From Leifsonia sp. ZF2019 (GTDB lineage: Bacteria; Actinomycetota; Actinomycetes; Actinomycetales; Microbacteriaceae), in the NCBI RefSeq assembly GCF_019924635.1, contig NZ_CP065037.1:62001-126000 (forward strand): DNA of 64,000 bases, in the 5' to 3' direction. How positions within the stretch are numbered: the stretch's first letter is position 1; every line of letters starts with the position of its first letter. A model generated the notes under the pieces. That model was given only the letters and a program-made list of their open reading frames with translations, had not been told where the DNA came from and did no database searches. Below are positions 24,677 through 32,571 of the stretch, one piece after another. Both the position numbers and the translations under genes were made by a program.

Positions 24677-26377
24677 ATGAACAAGTACGTTTCGCGAGGG
24701 TTGTGGATCACCCTCTGCGCCGGCGGCCTGTGGCTGGCGGGCACTGCGGCGGCGAACGCCGCGGAGGCCCCGTCCGCAGACAGCGCCGGCTCCGGCGGCG
24801 CCCAAGCGCTCGTCGGACTCTCCGTGCCGGTCACTCTCTCCGGCGACGGCATCTCGGTCGTGGGCGACTCCTCGTCCGCGTCGTCCGCCTCCAGCACCCC
24901 GGCTCCCGCCCCGGCGCCGTCCGCCACGATCGACCCGTCCGCTGTCGGCGGCATCCTCGACGGCACGCAGGCGGTGGCCGATGTGTCCGTCCCCGTCACG
25001 GTCACGGGCAACGCGGTCAGCGTGGTCGGTGACGCGGGCAGCGCGGACTCGGCAGCCACGGCCCCCGCGGCTGCTCCGGCTCCCGCCGCGACGGCCACCG
25101 CATCCGGCGGCTCCGGCGACGGCCTGCTCGGCGACGTGCAGGCCCCCGTCTCCGCCGCGGTGCCCGTCACTGTCGGCGGCAACGCGATCAGTGTGCTGGG
25201 TGACTCGTCGTCGACGGGCTCGGCGGCGTCGGCTCCGGCTGCCTCCGGGTCCGGGCCGTCGGCATCGGCGACGGGCGCCGGCTCCTCGGACGGCGGCCTG
25301 CTCGGCGCCATCCAGGCCCCGGTGGATGCGGCGGCCCCGGTGACGGCGGGCGGCAACGCGATCAGTGTGCTGGGTGACTCGTCGTCGACGGGTGCGGCCA
25401 CCTCGGTTCCGGCCGGGTCCGGTTCGGGCGCGTCAGCCACCGCGGGTTCCGCCTCCGGCGGGACCGGCTCGGGTCTGCTCGGTGACGTGCAGGCGGTTGT
25501 GGGCGCGGACGCTCCCGTGACGGCGGGCGGCAACGCGATCAGTGTGTTGGGTGACTCGTCGTCGACGGGCTCGGCGGTGTCGGCTCCGGCTGCCTCCGGG
25601 TCCGGGCCGTCGGCATCGGCGACCGGCGCCGGCTCCTCGGACGGCGGCCTGCTCGGCGCCATCCAGGCCCCGGTGGATGCGGCGGTCCCGGTGACGGCGG
25701 GCGGCAACGCGATCAGCGTCGTGGGTGACTCGACGTCGACCGGTTCCTCGACCACCGCGCCGGCGACCGGCGGCACGACGGCCACCGGGAACGGCTCCGA
25801 CGGCGGCCTGCTCGGCAGCGGCATCCAGCTTCCGATCGATGCGGGAGTTCCGGTGACGGCCGGCGGCAACGCAGTGAGCGTCGTGGGCGACTCGTCCAGC
25901 GACTCCTCCACCGTGGTGGCCCCGGCGACGGGTGGCACCACGGCGACGGGAGGGGGCACCGACCCGGGCACGGGGCTGCTCGGCGGCCTGCTCCCCGTCG
26001 AGGCGCCGGTCGGACTGGATGTGCCGGTGACCATCGGCGGCAACGCGATCAGCGTGATCGGCGACAGCGGGACGACGGGATCGACCTCGACCCCGACCAC
26101 TCCCACCACCCCGACGACGCCGACCACACCCACCACCCCGACGACACCCTCGACCCCGGCCACCCCGGGTGACGGCACCGTCATCGGCGCGGCGGGAACG
26201 ATGCCCGCCTCGGCCGGCGCGGTGGTGGCCCTCGGCACCGGCGGCTCGGCGATGCTCGCGTCGACGGGAACCAACGAACTGGCCCTCGGCGCCCTCGCGG
26301 CGCTGCTCGCCCTTCTCGGAGTGATGGCGCTCTTCACGGCGGCCAGCCGCGAGCGTCGGCACCACCGCACGCGGTAG
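24677..26377 (+). CDS. Wall-anchored protein with eight chaplin-like repeats and LASTG signal
   Basis: Surface protein of 566 residues. A signal peptide of about 29 residues ends at ANAAEA. Eight repeats follow, each with a core like VPVTVGGNAISVLGDSSS preceded by LLGxxQAPV. This matches the chaplin domain of Streptomyces (VQxPVxVPVNVCGNxVxVIG) but without its cysteines. Spacers are Ser/Gly/Ala/Thr-rich. A Thr-Pro run of about 25 residues leads to MLASTGTNE, a membrane span and a basic tail (SRERRHHRTR), that is an LAxTG signal for a class E sortase. Long chaplins are anchored the same way. The repeats probably form a hydrophobic or fibrillar surface layer; that is inference. Confidence 0.8.
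   Translation: MNKYVSRGLWITLCAGGLWLAGTAAANAAEAPSADSAGSGGAQALVGLSVPVTLSGDGISVVGDSSSASSASSTPAPAPAPSATIDPSAVGGILDGTQAVADVSVPVTVTGNAVSVVGDAGSADSAATAPAAAPAPAATATASGGSGDGLLGDVQAPVSAAVPVTVGGNAISVLGDSSSTGSAASAPAASGSGPSASATGAGSSDGGLLGAIQAPVDAAAPVTAGGNAISVLGDSSSTGAATSVPAGSGSGASATAGSASGGTGSGLLGDVQAVVGADAPVTAGGNAISVLGDSSSTGSAVSAPAASGSGPSASATGAGSSDGGLLGAIQAPVDAAVPVTAGGNAISVVGDSTSTGSSTTAPATGGTTATGNGSDGGLLGSGIQLPIDAGVPVTAGGNAVSVVGDSSSDSSTVVAPATGGTTATGGGTDPGTGLLGGLLPVEAPVGLDVPVTIGGNAISVIGDSGTTGSTSTPTTPTTPTTPTTPTTPTTPSTPATPGDGTVIGAAGTMPASAGAVVALGTGGSAMLASTGTNELALGALAALLALLGVMALFTAASRERRHHRTR
25177..25740 (+). repeat. 351-bp internal duplication in the chaplin-like gene
   Basis: Two adjacent chaplin-like units have been copied together: the marker AACGCGATCAG occurs at 25181, 25355, 25532 and 25706, so units 3-4 and 5-6 are offset by exactly 351 bases. 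Long stretches between 25196-25395 and 25547-25735 are nearly identical at DNA level, indicating a recent duplication. Confidence 0.85.
26085..26165 (+). repeat. Thr-Pro coding tandem repeat
   Basis: Repeated ACC-ACN-CCN codons encode a TPTTPTTP run that spans the cell wall before the LASTG sorting signal. Confidence 0.8.
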
Positions 26378-26482
26378 GCGTGCGTTCGGCCTGCGGGCCG
26401 TCGGCACCCGGCCGGCGGCCCGCTTCGCCCTGCCCGCCCGCGACGGCGATTTGCCCCATTCCCTGCGCACCCGCCCACCCGC

Positions 26483-26488
26483 TACGGT
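26483..26488 (+). promoter_or_regulatory. Likely -10 box of a leaderless mRNA
   Basis: TACGGT ends 7 bases before the ATG at 26496; no ribosome-binding site is visible. Confidence 0.45.
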
Positions 26489-26495
26489 GTGAGCC

Positions 26496-26882
26496 ATGAA
26501 CAGCCTGCGCCGCGTCCGCGCCACCCGCCCCGTCCGTGCCGCTCTCGCCTTCGCCGCGGTCGCTGCGGTGATCGCGCTGAGCGGATGCTCCTCCTCGGCG
26601 TCGTCCTTCACGGGGACGTGGGGCTCGACGGCCGCGGGGCAGCCTCATCTGACGATCCAGGACGACGGGACGTTCAGCGGCAACGACGGCTGCAACGACC
26701 TGTCGGGCAAGGGGACGGTGAGCGGCGACACGTTCACGTTCGGCCCGTTCGCGTCGACGCTGAAGGCCTGCGAAGGCGTCAACCCGTGGCTGAACATCGC
26801 AGTCACGGCGAAGGTTTCGGGCGATGAGCTGGTCGTCTACAAGAACGGCGGAGGCAAGATCGGCACGCTCGCCAAGGGCTGA
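26496..26882 (+). CDS. META (HslJ-like) domain lipoprotein
   Basis: Surface lipoprotein of 128 residues. The signal peptide ends in the lipobox LSGC (Cys31). The rest is a META-like domain: FTGTWGS, then DDGTFSGNDGCNDLSGKGTV and FGPFASTLKAC, with the Cys pair and GNDGCN turn typical of HslJ-type domains. META domains are linked to stress or antibiotic tolerance in other bacteria, but the molecular role is unclear. The gene stands alone after the chaplin-like gene. Confidence 0.78.
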   Translation: MNSLRRVRATRPVRAALAFAAVAAVIALSGCSSSASSFTGTWGSTAAGQPHLTIQDDGTFSGNDGCNDLSGKGTVSGDTFTFGPFASTLKACEGVNPWLNIAVTAKVSGDELVVYKNGGGKIGTLAKG

Positions 26883-26959
26883 GCGTGCCGACCCTGTGAG
26901 TGAGAGGGCGCCGTGCATGTGCCTTGGGGGATCAGCTGCACGACGCCCCCTCGTCCCGA

Positions 26960-27253
26960 TCAGAACCCGATGGGTCGACCGGGAGTCAGTGGTTCCTCGC
27001 TCGCCGAGAAGGGCTTGCCGTCGTTGTGCTCGAGCTCTCGGCGCTCCACCTCGGCGAGCAGTGCCTTCGTGAGCATCTCGGACCAGCTGCTGTCGCGCTC
27101 CGCGAACGACGTGGCGCGGTAGACCGCTCGTGCGCGGTTGCGCAGCGCGTCAGACAGATAGAACGTGATCGTGGTGCGCTGCCGTTTGGTCGTCGCCGGC
27201 GTGACGGTCGTGGATGGAGACCGGAAGCCTGATGCCTCGGACGGCTTGCTCAT
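26960..27253 (-). CDS. Ribbon-helix-helix-type DNA-binding protein
   Basis: Protein of 97 residues. A disordered basic N terminus precedes QRTTITFYLSDALRNRARAV, a strand-helix-helix start of the RHH type, then RDSSWSEMLTKALLAEVERR. This layout resembles small partition or antitoxin regulators carried by plasmids and islands (ParB/ParG-like). No ParA or toxin gene lies next to it. It has a strong AGGAGG site and a good promoter at 27269-27297. The upstream DNA is AT-richer than its surroundings, hinting at acquisition. Its role is unknown. Confidence 0.6.
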   Translation of the reverse strand: MSKPSEASGFRSPSTTVTPATTKRQRTTITFYLSDALRNRARAVYRATSFAERDSSWSEMLTKALLAEVERRELEHNDGKPFSASEEPLTPGRPIGF

Positions 27254-27268
27254 TCCCGACCTCCTGGA

Positions 27269-27297
27269 ATATCACACGGTTACAACGGATCTTCCAA
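27269..27297 (-). promoter_or_regulatory. Promoter of the RHH-type gene
   Basis: Minus-strand -35 TTGGAA (27292-27297) and -10 TGATAT (27269-27274) with a 17-base spacer, 15 bases before the start codon and just ahead of the AGGAGG ribosome-binding site. Confidence 0.6.
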
Positions 27298-27386
27298 ATG
27301 CTAACGCTGCCGACCCCAAGCGCGCATCATTTAGGCCTTCCTATGCATGCAATACCCGCGCCGCAGTCACCGGCCGGGGCCTGTCG

Positions 27387-28445
27387 TCAGCGAGAGAGGC
27401 GCTCGACGATGGAGCCGAACAGCTCGGGTCGCGCGACGGCCGTGGGCACGATGCGGGGGCGGAAGGGCGACCGCGCGGCGAGGACGAGCGCGGAGGTCAG
27501 CATCCGGAAGTCCCTCGTCGTCGCGCGCCAGGCCCGTTCGTACTGAGTGGTGTCGCCCGCGCGCACGGCGGCGACCGCGGCGCGCGCCTGCGCGAACCCG
27601 ACGCGCATCCCCTCCCCGGTGAGTGCGTCGACGTAGCCGGAGGCGTCTCCCGCCAGCAGCACCCGCCCCGACGCGCGCGACCGGGCGCGCTGCAGCAGCG
27701 GCCCAGCCCCGCGCGTCGGTCCCAGCTGCAGGGCGCCCTCCAGTCGCGCGGCGAGATCCGGGAGCGAGGCGAGCACAGCGTCCTGGTCGAGGGGCCGCCG
27801 ACCGAGCACGGCGACGCCGACGGTCCGGGCGTCGACGGGGGTCACGTACGCCTCCGCCTCCGGAGACCAGTGCACCTCGACGAGATCCGTCCAGGGCTCG
27901 ACGGCGTAGTGGCGGCGCACCCCGAACCGGCGCCGGCTCTCCGCCTGCGGCCGGTGGTCGAGGCCGAGCAGGCGCCGCACGGGGGAGTGGAGGCCGTCGG
28001 CTGCGATCACCCACGGCGCCTCGACCGCGCCGCCGCCGGCCAGTTCGAGGCGCACGCCGTCGCGCCGCTGCGCGAGTGCGCTGACCCGGCCCCTCAGCCT
28101 CCGGGCGCCTCGTTCGTCCGCACGGAGCGCGAGGGCGTCGTGCAGCACCGTGCGCCGCACCCCGCGGCCGGGACGCGCGGCGAACCGGTGCTCCACCCGT
28201 GCGTCGCCGCGGACGTACGCGATGCCGGCGAGCGGGCTGCCCGGCGGGTCGACGCCGATGCGGTCCAGGGCCGCCAGTGCGCCGGGCATCAGCCCTTCGC
28301 CGCACGCCTTGTCGATCGGGCCGTCGCGCGGCTCGATCACCAGCACCTCCATGCCGTGGAGGCGCGCCTCGATGGCGCAGGCGAGCCCCACGGGTCCGCC
28401 GCCGACGACGATCAGGTCGGCATCGCCCCGCGGGGCGCCGCTCAT
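27387..28445 (-). CDS. FAD-dependent hydroxylase (SrsC-like, geranylgeranyl reductase fold)
   Basis: Flavoprotein of 352 residues. It opens with the dinucleotide-binding motif DLIVVGGGPVGLACAIEARL and the following IEPRDGPIDKACGEGLMPG, then has the DG motif WVIAADGLHSPVRR and the late FAD motif VLLAGDASGYVDALTGEGM. This is the aromatic hydroxylase / geranylgeranyl reductase group. Its place as third gene after a type III PKS and a carboxyl/O-methyltransferase-like protein matches srsA-srsB-srsC of Streptomyces griseus, where SrsC hydroxylates alkylresorcinols to quinones. The ATG at 28445 overlaps the methyltransferase stop by 4 bases. Confidence 0.8.
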   Translation of the reverse strand: MSGAPRGDADLIVVGGGPVGLACAIEARLHGMEVLVIEPRDGPIDKACGEGLMPGALAALDRIGVDPPGSPLAGIAYVRGDARVEHRFAARPGRGVRRTVLHDALALRADERGARRLRGRVSALAQRRDGVRLELAGGGAVEAPWVIAADGLHSPVRRLLGLDHRPQAESRRRFGVRRHYAVEPWTDLVEVHWSPEAEAYVTPVDARTVGVAVLGRRPLDQDAVLASLPDLAARLEGALQLGPTRGAGPLLQRARSRASGRVLLAGDASGYVDALTGEGMRVGFAQARAAVAAVRAGDTTQYERAWRATTRDFRMLTSALVLAARSPFRPRIVPTAVARPELFGSIVERLSR

Positions 28446-28966
28446 GCGCGAGCGGGCAGGACGGTCGCCAGCGCGCGGTCCTCGCACGGGATGCGCACGG
28501 CGAGCAGGAGCACGGCGTTCAGGACGGTGAAGGCGATCGCCGTGATCCACGCGGTGTGCACCAGCGGCAGGGCGAAACCCTCGACAACGACGGCGACGTA
28601 GTTCGGGTGCTTCAGCCACCGGTACGGTCCGCTCGCCACGAGCGGCAGGTCGCGCACGATGATCACGCGCGTGTTCCAGCGGGGCCCCAGCGCGGCGATG
28701 CACCACCAGCGCAGCGCCTGGCTGGCCAGCACCAGCGCGAGCATCGGCCAGCCCAGCCAGGGCAGGAAGGGGCGGTCGCCGAACCAGACCTCTGCGAGGC
28801 AGGCGAGCAGGAGGCCGGTGTGCAGCGCCACCATCGGGGGAAAGTGGCCGCGCCCGAACTCCACACCGCCGCGCGCGAACGACCAGCGCGCGTTGCGGGC
28901 CGAGACGACCAGCTCGGCGATGCGCTCGCCACCGGTGGCGAGCACGAGCACCGTGTACCAGATCAC
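28442..28966 (-). CDS. Isoprenylcysteine methyltransferase-like membrane methyltransferase (SrsB-like)
   Basis: Membrane methyltransferase of 174 residues with four or five spans. The ICMT/PEMT family signature is near the C terminus: GPYRWLKHPNYVAVVVEG, followed by RIPCEDRAL. In srs-type clusters such proteins O-methylate alkylresorcinols. The GTG at 28966 sits in a GTGA overlap with the end of the PKS gene, and its stop overlaps the start of the FAD hydroxylase (ATGA), so all three are coupled. Confidence 0.82.
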   Translation of the reverse strand: MIWYTVLVLATGGERIAELVVSARNARWSFARGGVEFGRGHFPPMVALHTGLLLACLAEVWFGDRPFLPWLGWPMLALVLASQALRWWCIAALGPRWNTRVIIVRDLPLVASGPYRWLKHPNYVAVVVEGFALPLVHTAWITAIAFTVLNAVLLLAVRIPCEDRALATVLPARA

Positions 28967-30065
28967 GCTGCGACACCGAGGGGCTCGGGGACACGCGGGG
29001 CGCCGTCCGCCCAGCGGAGCAGGACGAGCTCGCTCGTCACCCCCGGTCCGAGCGCGAACAGGAGGCCGACCGTGCCGGGATCGTGCGCATCCAGCTGCTC
29101 GGCGAGAACGTGCAGCACCGCGGCCGACGAGAGGTTGCCCACCCGCGCCAGCGACCGCCAGCTCGCGTCGAGCGCCCCCTCGGGCAGGTCGAGCGCCTGG
29201 GCGAACGCCTCCAGCACCTTCGGGCCGCCGGGATGCGCGGCCCACGCGCCCACGTCGCTCACCTCGAGGTCGTGCGCGGCGAGGATCCCGCGGCGTCCCC
29301 GGCGAAATTCCGCTCGATCACGTCGGGCACGCCCGCGCTCAGCACGATGCGGAACCCCGTGCCTCCGATGTCCCAGCCGATCACGTCGGCGGTGTCGGGA
29401 TAGATGCGGCTGCGGGTGTCGACGACCTCCGGCCCGGCGATCCCGAGCGTCAGCGCCCGCTCGTCTCCGACCATCACGACCGCGGCCGCACCGTCGCCGA
29501 AGAGGCCGCTGGCGACGATGTTGGCCATCGAGTCGTCGGCCGCCTGCACGGTCAGCGAGCAGAGCTCGACCGAGAGCAGCACCGCGACCTCCCCCGGATG
29601 CCCGGCCAGGTAGTCGTGCACGCGCGCGATGCCGGCGGCTCCGGCGACGCAGCCCAGTCCGAAGCTCGGCAGGCGCTTGACATCGGGCCGCAGCCCCAGA
29701 CGCGAGACCAGCTGGGCGTCGATCGACGGGGCCGCGATGCCGGTGACCGAGGTGAAGAGCAGGAAGTCGACATCGGCCGGCTGCAGCCCCGCCGAGACCA
29801 GCGCGCCGGTCACCGCCTGCTCGGCCAGCGTCGTCCCCTCGGCGATGAAGAAGTCGTTGGACTCCTGGAACGAGGCGAGCGAGCTGTACCGCTCCAGCGG
29901 CATGACCAGGCTGCGCGTCTCGACCCCGCTGGCCGCGTGGATGCGCCGCATGACGGCCTGGCGCTGCGGGTCCGGGGTGATCATCCCCAGCAGCGCGGTC
30001 GTGATCTCCTGCTGGGGGTAGCTGCGGGCCGGGAGCACCGGCGCCACCGACACGATTCGGCTCAC
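28963..30065 (-). pseudogene. Type III polyketide synthase (alkylresorcinol synthase type), frameshifted
   Basis: Chalcone-synthase-fold enzyme expected to make alkylresorcinols or pyrones from fatty acyl and malonyl-CoA. The first frame covers about 260 residues, with the catalytic Cys in SFGLGCVAGAAG and WDIGGTGFRIVLSAGVP. It then runs into a stop at 29259. The rest, with the catalytic His (AAHPGGPKVL) and Asn (RVGNLSSAAVL), lies in another frame down to 28963. Adding one base to the C4 run at 29297-29300 restores a single full-length protein. The end overlaps the next gene in GTGA as intact operons do. Either a recent mutation or a sequencing error. Start GTG 30065; GTG/ATG-type starts up to 30089 are possible. 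Confidence 0.82.
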
Positions 30066-30117
30066 ACGCGCAACGTACACCCGGCGCACGCCCCACGACG
30101 ACGGCTCACGGCCGCCT

Positions 30118-30174
30118 CACATCTGGACCGAATGTCGGCTTCCAGTGCGCGATTCGCGACATTCGGTCCGAATG
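30118..30174. repeat. 57-bp palindromic intergenic element, copy 1
   Basis: Arms GGACCGAATGTCG (30125-30137) and its exact reverse complement (30157-30169) flank a 19-base loop. A second copy of the same 57-base length is at 54494-54550; both share CACATNTGGACC, ATGTCG and CATTCGGTCC at identical spacing. It lies between the PKS and ridA genes. Confidence 0.8.
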
Positions 30175-30182
30175 TGTGCCGC

Positions 30183-30587
30183 TCAGGCGAGCACGGCCAG
30201 CGCGTCGATCTCCACGAGCATCTCCGCCCGGGGCAGCCCGGTGAACACGGTGGTGCGGGCCGGAAGCACGCCGGAGGCGACGCGGGCGCCGACGAACTCG
30301 CCGTAGGCCTCGTTCATCGGGCCGAAGTCGTCGCGCGTGGTCAGGTAGACGCGCAGCATCATCACGTCGTCGAAGGTCGCTCCTCCGGCGGCGAGGATCG
30401 CCTCCACGTTCTGCAGGGTGCGGATGGTCTGCGCCTTCACATCGCCCGGGTGCAGGTATTCGCTGGTGGCCGGGTCGACCGGGCCCTGGCCCGACACCTG
30501 CAGGAAGGGTCCGCGGCGGACGCCCTGCGAGAAGGTGTGCGCGGGCGGCGGTGCGTCGGCGGTGGAGACGGCGAGGCGGTCGGTCAT
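30183..30587 (-). CDS. RidA-family imine deaminase
   Basis: Small protein of 134 residues in the RidA/YjgF family, which hydrolyses reactive enamines and imines made by PLP enzymes. Conserved pieces: FSQGVRRGPFLQVSGQGPVD, then QTIRTLQNVEAILAAGG, MLRVYLTT, and the catalytic Arg in LPARTTVFTGLPR. It is the last gene of a kinase-iclR-ridA operon with 4-base overlaps, opposite a D-amino-acid operon; quenching of enamines from D-amino-acid dehydration would fit. Confidence 0.88.
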   Translation of the reverse strand: MTDRLAVSTADAPPPAHTFSQGVRRGPFLQVSGQGPVDPATSEYLHPGDVKAQTIRTLQNVEAILAAGGATFDDVMMLRVYLTTRDDFGPMNEAYGEFVGARVASGVLPARTTVFTGLPRAEMLVEIDALAVLA

Positions 30588-31441
30588 GCGGTGCCTTTCG
30601 GTGCGGCGGGCACGGGTGCGCCCGCGTCGGTGGGGAAGGGGGATGCGGTGGAGGATGAGGCGTGGGCGGCCTCCGGGAGCACGGCCAGGGGGATCGACCT
30701 CGCGGGCGCCCCCAGCTCGGTGGAGATGCGGGCGGTCGCGGCGAGCAGTGCGGGGAGCAGCGCGAGCACGCCCTCGTAGGGCAGCACGACGTTCGGGACC
30801 GACACCGACACTGCGGCGGCGACCCGGCCGTCGGCGCCGAACACCGGTGCTCCCACGCAGTTCATGAACGTCTCGTGCTCCTCGTGGTCTTCGGCCCAGC
30901 CGCGGTCGGCGCTCCGACGGACCTCGGCGACCAGGTCGGCGGCGCCGCTGATCGTGCGGTCCGTGTAGTGCTCGAACACCACGGTGGAGACGACGCGATC
31001 GAGCTCGGCGTCGTCGAGCGCGCCGAGCAGCACCTTGCCGACAGCGGTCGCGTGGAGGGCGGCGGGCAGCCCGACACGTGAGTACATGCGCAGCGGCTGC
31101 CGCGACTCGACCTTGTCGATATAGGTGACGACGCCGTCCTGGTAGGTCGCCAAGTGCACCGTCTGCCCGGTCTCGGCGGCGAGCGAGCGGAGGGCGGTGG
31201 AGGCCGCAGTGCGCACGTCGCGGGCGTCGAGGGCGCTCTCGGCGAGAGCGAAGACCGCCGGGCCGAGGTGGTACCGGTGCCCGCTGTCGCGGCCGACGAA
31301 GCCGCGCTGCTCCAGCGTCTGCAGGAGGCGCAGCACGGTGCTCTTGTGCACTCCGACCTGGTCGGCCAGCGCATCGAGGGTGGCGGTGCCGCGCGAGACG
31401 AGGTCGAGCACGTCGAGTGCGCGGGCGAGGGACTGGCTCAT
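30584..31441 (-). CDS. IclR-family regulator
   Basis: Regulator of 285 residues. The N-terminal winged helix (residues 1-60) has LDALADQVGVHKSTVLRLLQ and LEQRGFVGRD; the C-terminal IclR ligand domain includes GLPAALHATAVGKVLLGAL, FMNCVGAPVF and AAVSVSVPNVVL. A Pro/Ala/Ser tail of about 35 residues is extra. It is overlapped by 4 bases on both sides (kinase upstream, ridA downstream). A repeat in the divergent promoter region at 32513-32537 is a candidate binding site. The ligand is probably a keto acid of the pathway. Confidence 0.88.
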   Translation of the reverse strand: MSQSLARALDVLDLVSRGTATLDALADQVGVHKSTVLRLLQTLEQRGFVGRDSGHRYHLGPAVFALAESALDARDVRTAASTALRSLAAETGQTVHLATYQDGVVTYIDKVESRQPLRMYSRVGLPAALHATAVGKVLLGALDDAELDRVVSTVVFEHYTDRTISGAADLVAEVRRSADRGWAEDHEEHETFMNCVGAPVFGADGRVAAAVSVSVPNVVLPYEGVLALLPALLAATARISTELGAPARSIPLAVLPEAAHASSSTASPFPTDAGAPVPAAPKGTA

Positions 31442-32445
31442 GCGGACCTCCACGGGAGCTCTCCGGGGTGCACCCGCCACCCGGACCACGCCCCTGCGGC
31501 GCGCGCGATCGTCTCGCGCTCCGCCACCGTCGGGACAGTGAGCGGACGGTCGCCGTGGCCGATGAGCGTCGCCGCGGCGAGAGCGTGGCCGAGCCGCAGG
31601 CAGGCCTCGTCGTCGCGGCCCTCGGCGAGGCCGGCGAGGAACCCGGCGGCGAACGCGTCGCCCGCGCCGACCGGCTCCACGACCTCCACGCTCAGGCACG
31701 GCACGTCGGTCTCCTGGCCGTCGCGACGGTGCACCGAGGCGCGGTGGGCGTCGTGCTTGAGCACGATCGCAGTCAGCTGCGGGAACGAGGCGAAGAGCCG
31801 CGCCGGGTCGGCGTGGCCGAAGTACGCGCCCGCCTCGTCGTGTCCGGCGAAGAGGAGGTCGGCCTGGGCGACGAGGGCGTCGAGCGGTGCGGTGTCGCGG
31901 CCCTCCCAGAGGCGCGGCCGGTGGTTCAGATCGACGCTGATCATGGCGTCCGGGCTGACGGCGTCGCGCAGACCACCGGTCGCCGCGGCGGCGGTCGACG
32001 AGAGGGCGGCCGTGATCCCGCTGGTATGCACGTGCGTGGCGCGCTGCAGGAGCGACGCCGCGTTCCCGCGGCGCAGCAGGTCGGCGTCGATCGCCGCTGC
32101 GGCCGAGTCGCGGCGGTGGTAGTGCATCCGGGTGCGGACGCCCTCCGGCGCGACCGTGGACTCCTTGATGTACAGCCCGGTGGGGCGTGACTCGTCGCGC
32201 TCGACGGCCGAGACGTCCATGCCGGCGTCGTCGGCGACGCGGAGGATTCGCTCGCCGAAGCCGTCCGCTCCCAGCCGGGAGACCCAGGCGGTGGGCAGAC
32301 CGAGGCGGGCGAGGGAGGTGGCGACGTTGAACTCGGCGCCGCCCACGTCGGAGCCGAAGGTCTGAGCCTCGGCGAGCGGGCGATGCGCCTCCGGGTAGAG
32401 CGCGATGAGGGCTTCGCCGAGGGTGACGAGCAGGGGCGACGGCAT
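31438..32445 (-). CDS. PfkB-family sugar kinase (2-keto-3-deoxygluconate kinase-like)
   Basis: Ribokinase-fold kinase of 335 residues. Motifs: GGAEFNVATSLARLGLPTAW near the N terminus, and the C-terminal PfkB signature VEPVGAGDAFAAGFLAGLAEG with the catalytic Asp. The segment SVDLNHRPRLW is typical of KDG kinases. Together with a KDPG/KHG aldolase on the opposite operon it can phosphorylate and split 2-keto-3-deoxy acids. It is first of three overlapping genes and diverges from the D-amino-acid operon. Confidence 0.84.
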   Translation of the reverse strand: MPSPLLVTLGEALIALYPEAHRPLAEAQTFGSDVGGAEFNVATSLARLGLPTAWVSRLGADGFGERILRVADDAGMDVSAVERDESRPTGLYIKESTVAPEGVRTRMHYHRRDSAAAAIDADLLRRGNAASLLQRATHVHTSGITAALSSTAAAATGGLRDAVSPDAMISVDLNHRPRLWEGRDTAPLDALVAQADLLFAGHDEAGAYFGHADPARLFASFPQLTAIVLKHDAHRASVHRRDGQETDVPCLSVEVVEPVGAGDAFAAGFLAGLAEGRDDEACLRLGHALAAATLIGHGDRPLTVPTVAERETIARAAGAWSGWRVHPGELPWRSA

Positions 32446-32512
32446 CGCGCCTCCTCTCCGAGTGCTCTTGGCGGACGTCCAGGGGCATGCTAGAACAGAC
32501 GGAGCACGACGT

Positions 32513-32537
32513 GCAACGAGCGTTGCAACATACGCAA
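32513..32537. promoter_or_regulatory. Candidate IclR operator in divergent promoter
   Basis: Inverted repeat GCAACG-AG-CGTTGC (32513-32526) followed by another CGCAACG (32533-32539 region), halfway between two divergent operons. The spacing suits an IclR tetramer. Confidence 0.55.
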
Positions 32538-32571
32538 CGCGCGGCTCCTGATCCCCGTTCGAAGGACCGAC

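Noticed and set aside
30118..30174. Simple rho-independent terminator after ridA or PKS
   Set aside because: It lies upstream of the PKS gene and downstream of ridA's stop in a way that could fit, but the loop is 19 bases, no pyrimidine run follows, and a second copy of equal length exists elsewhere.
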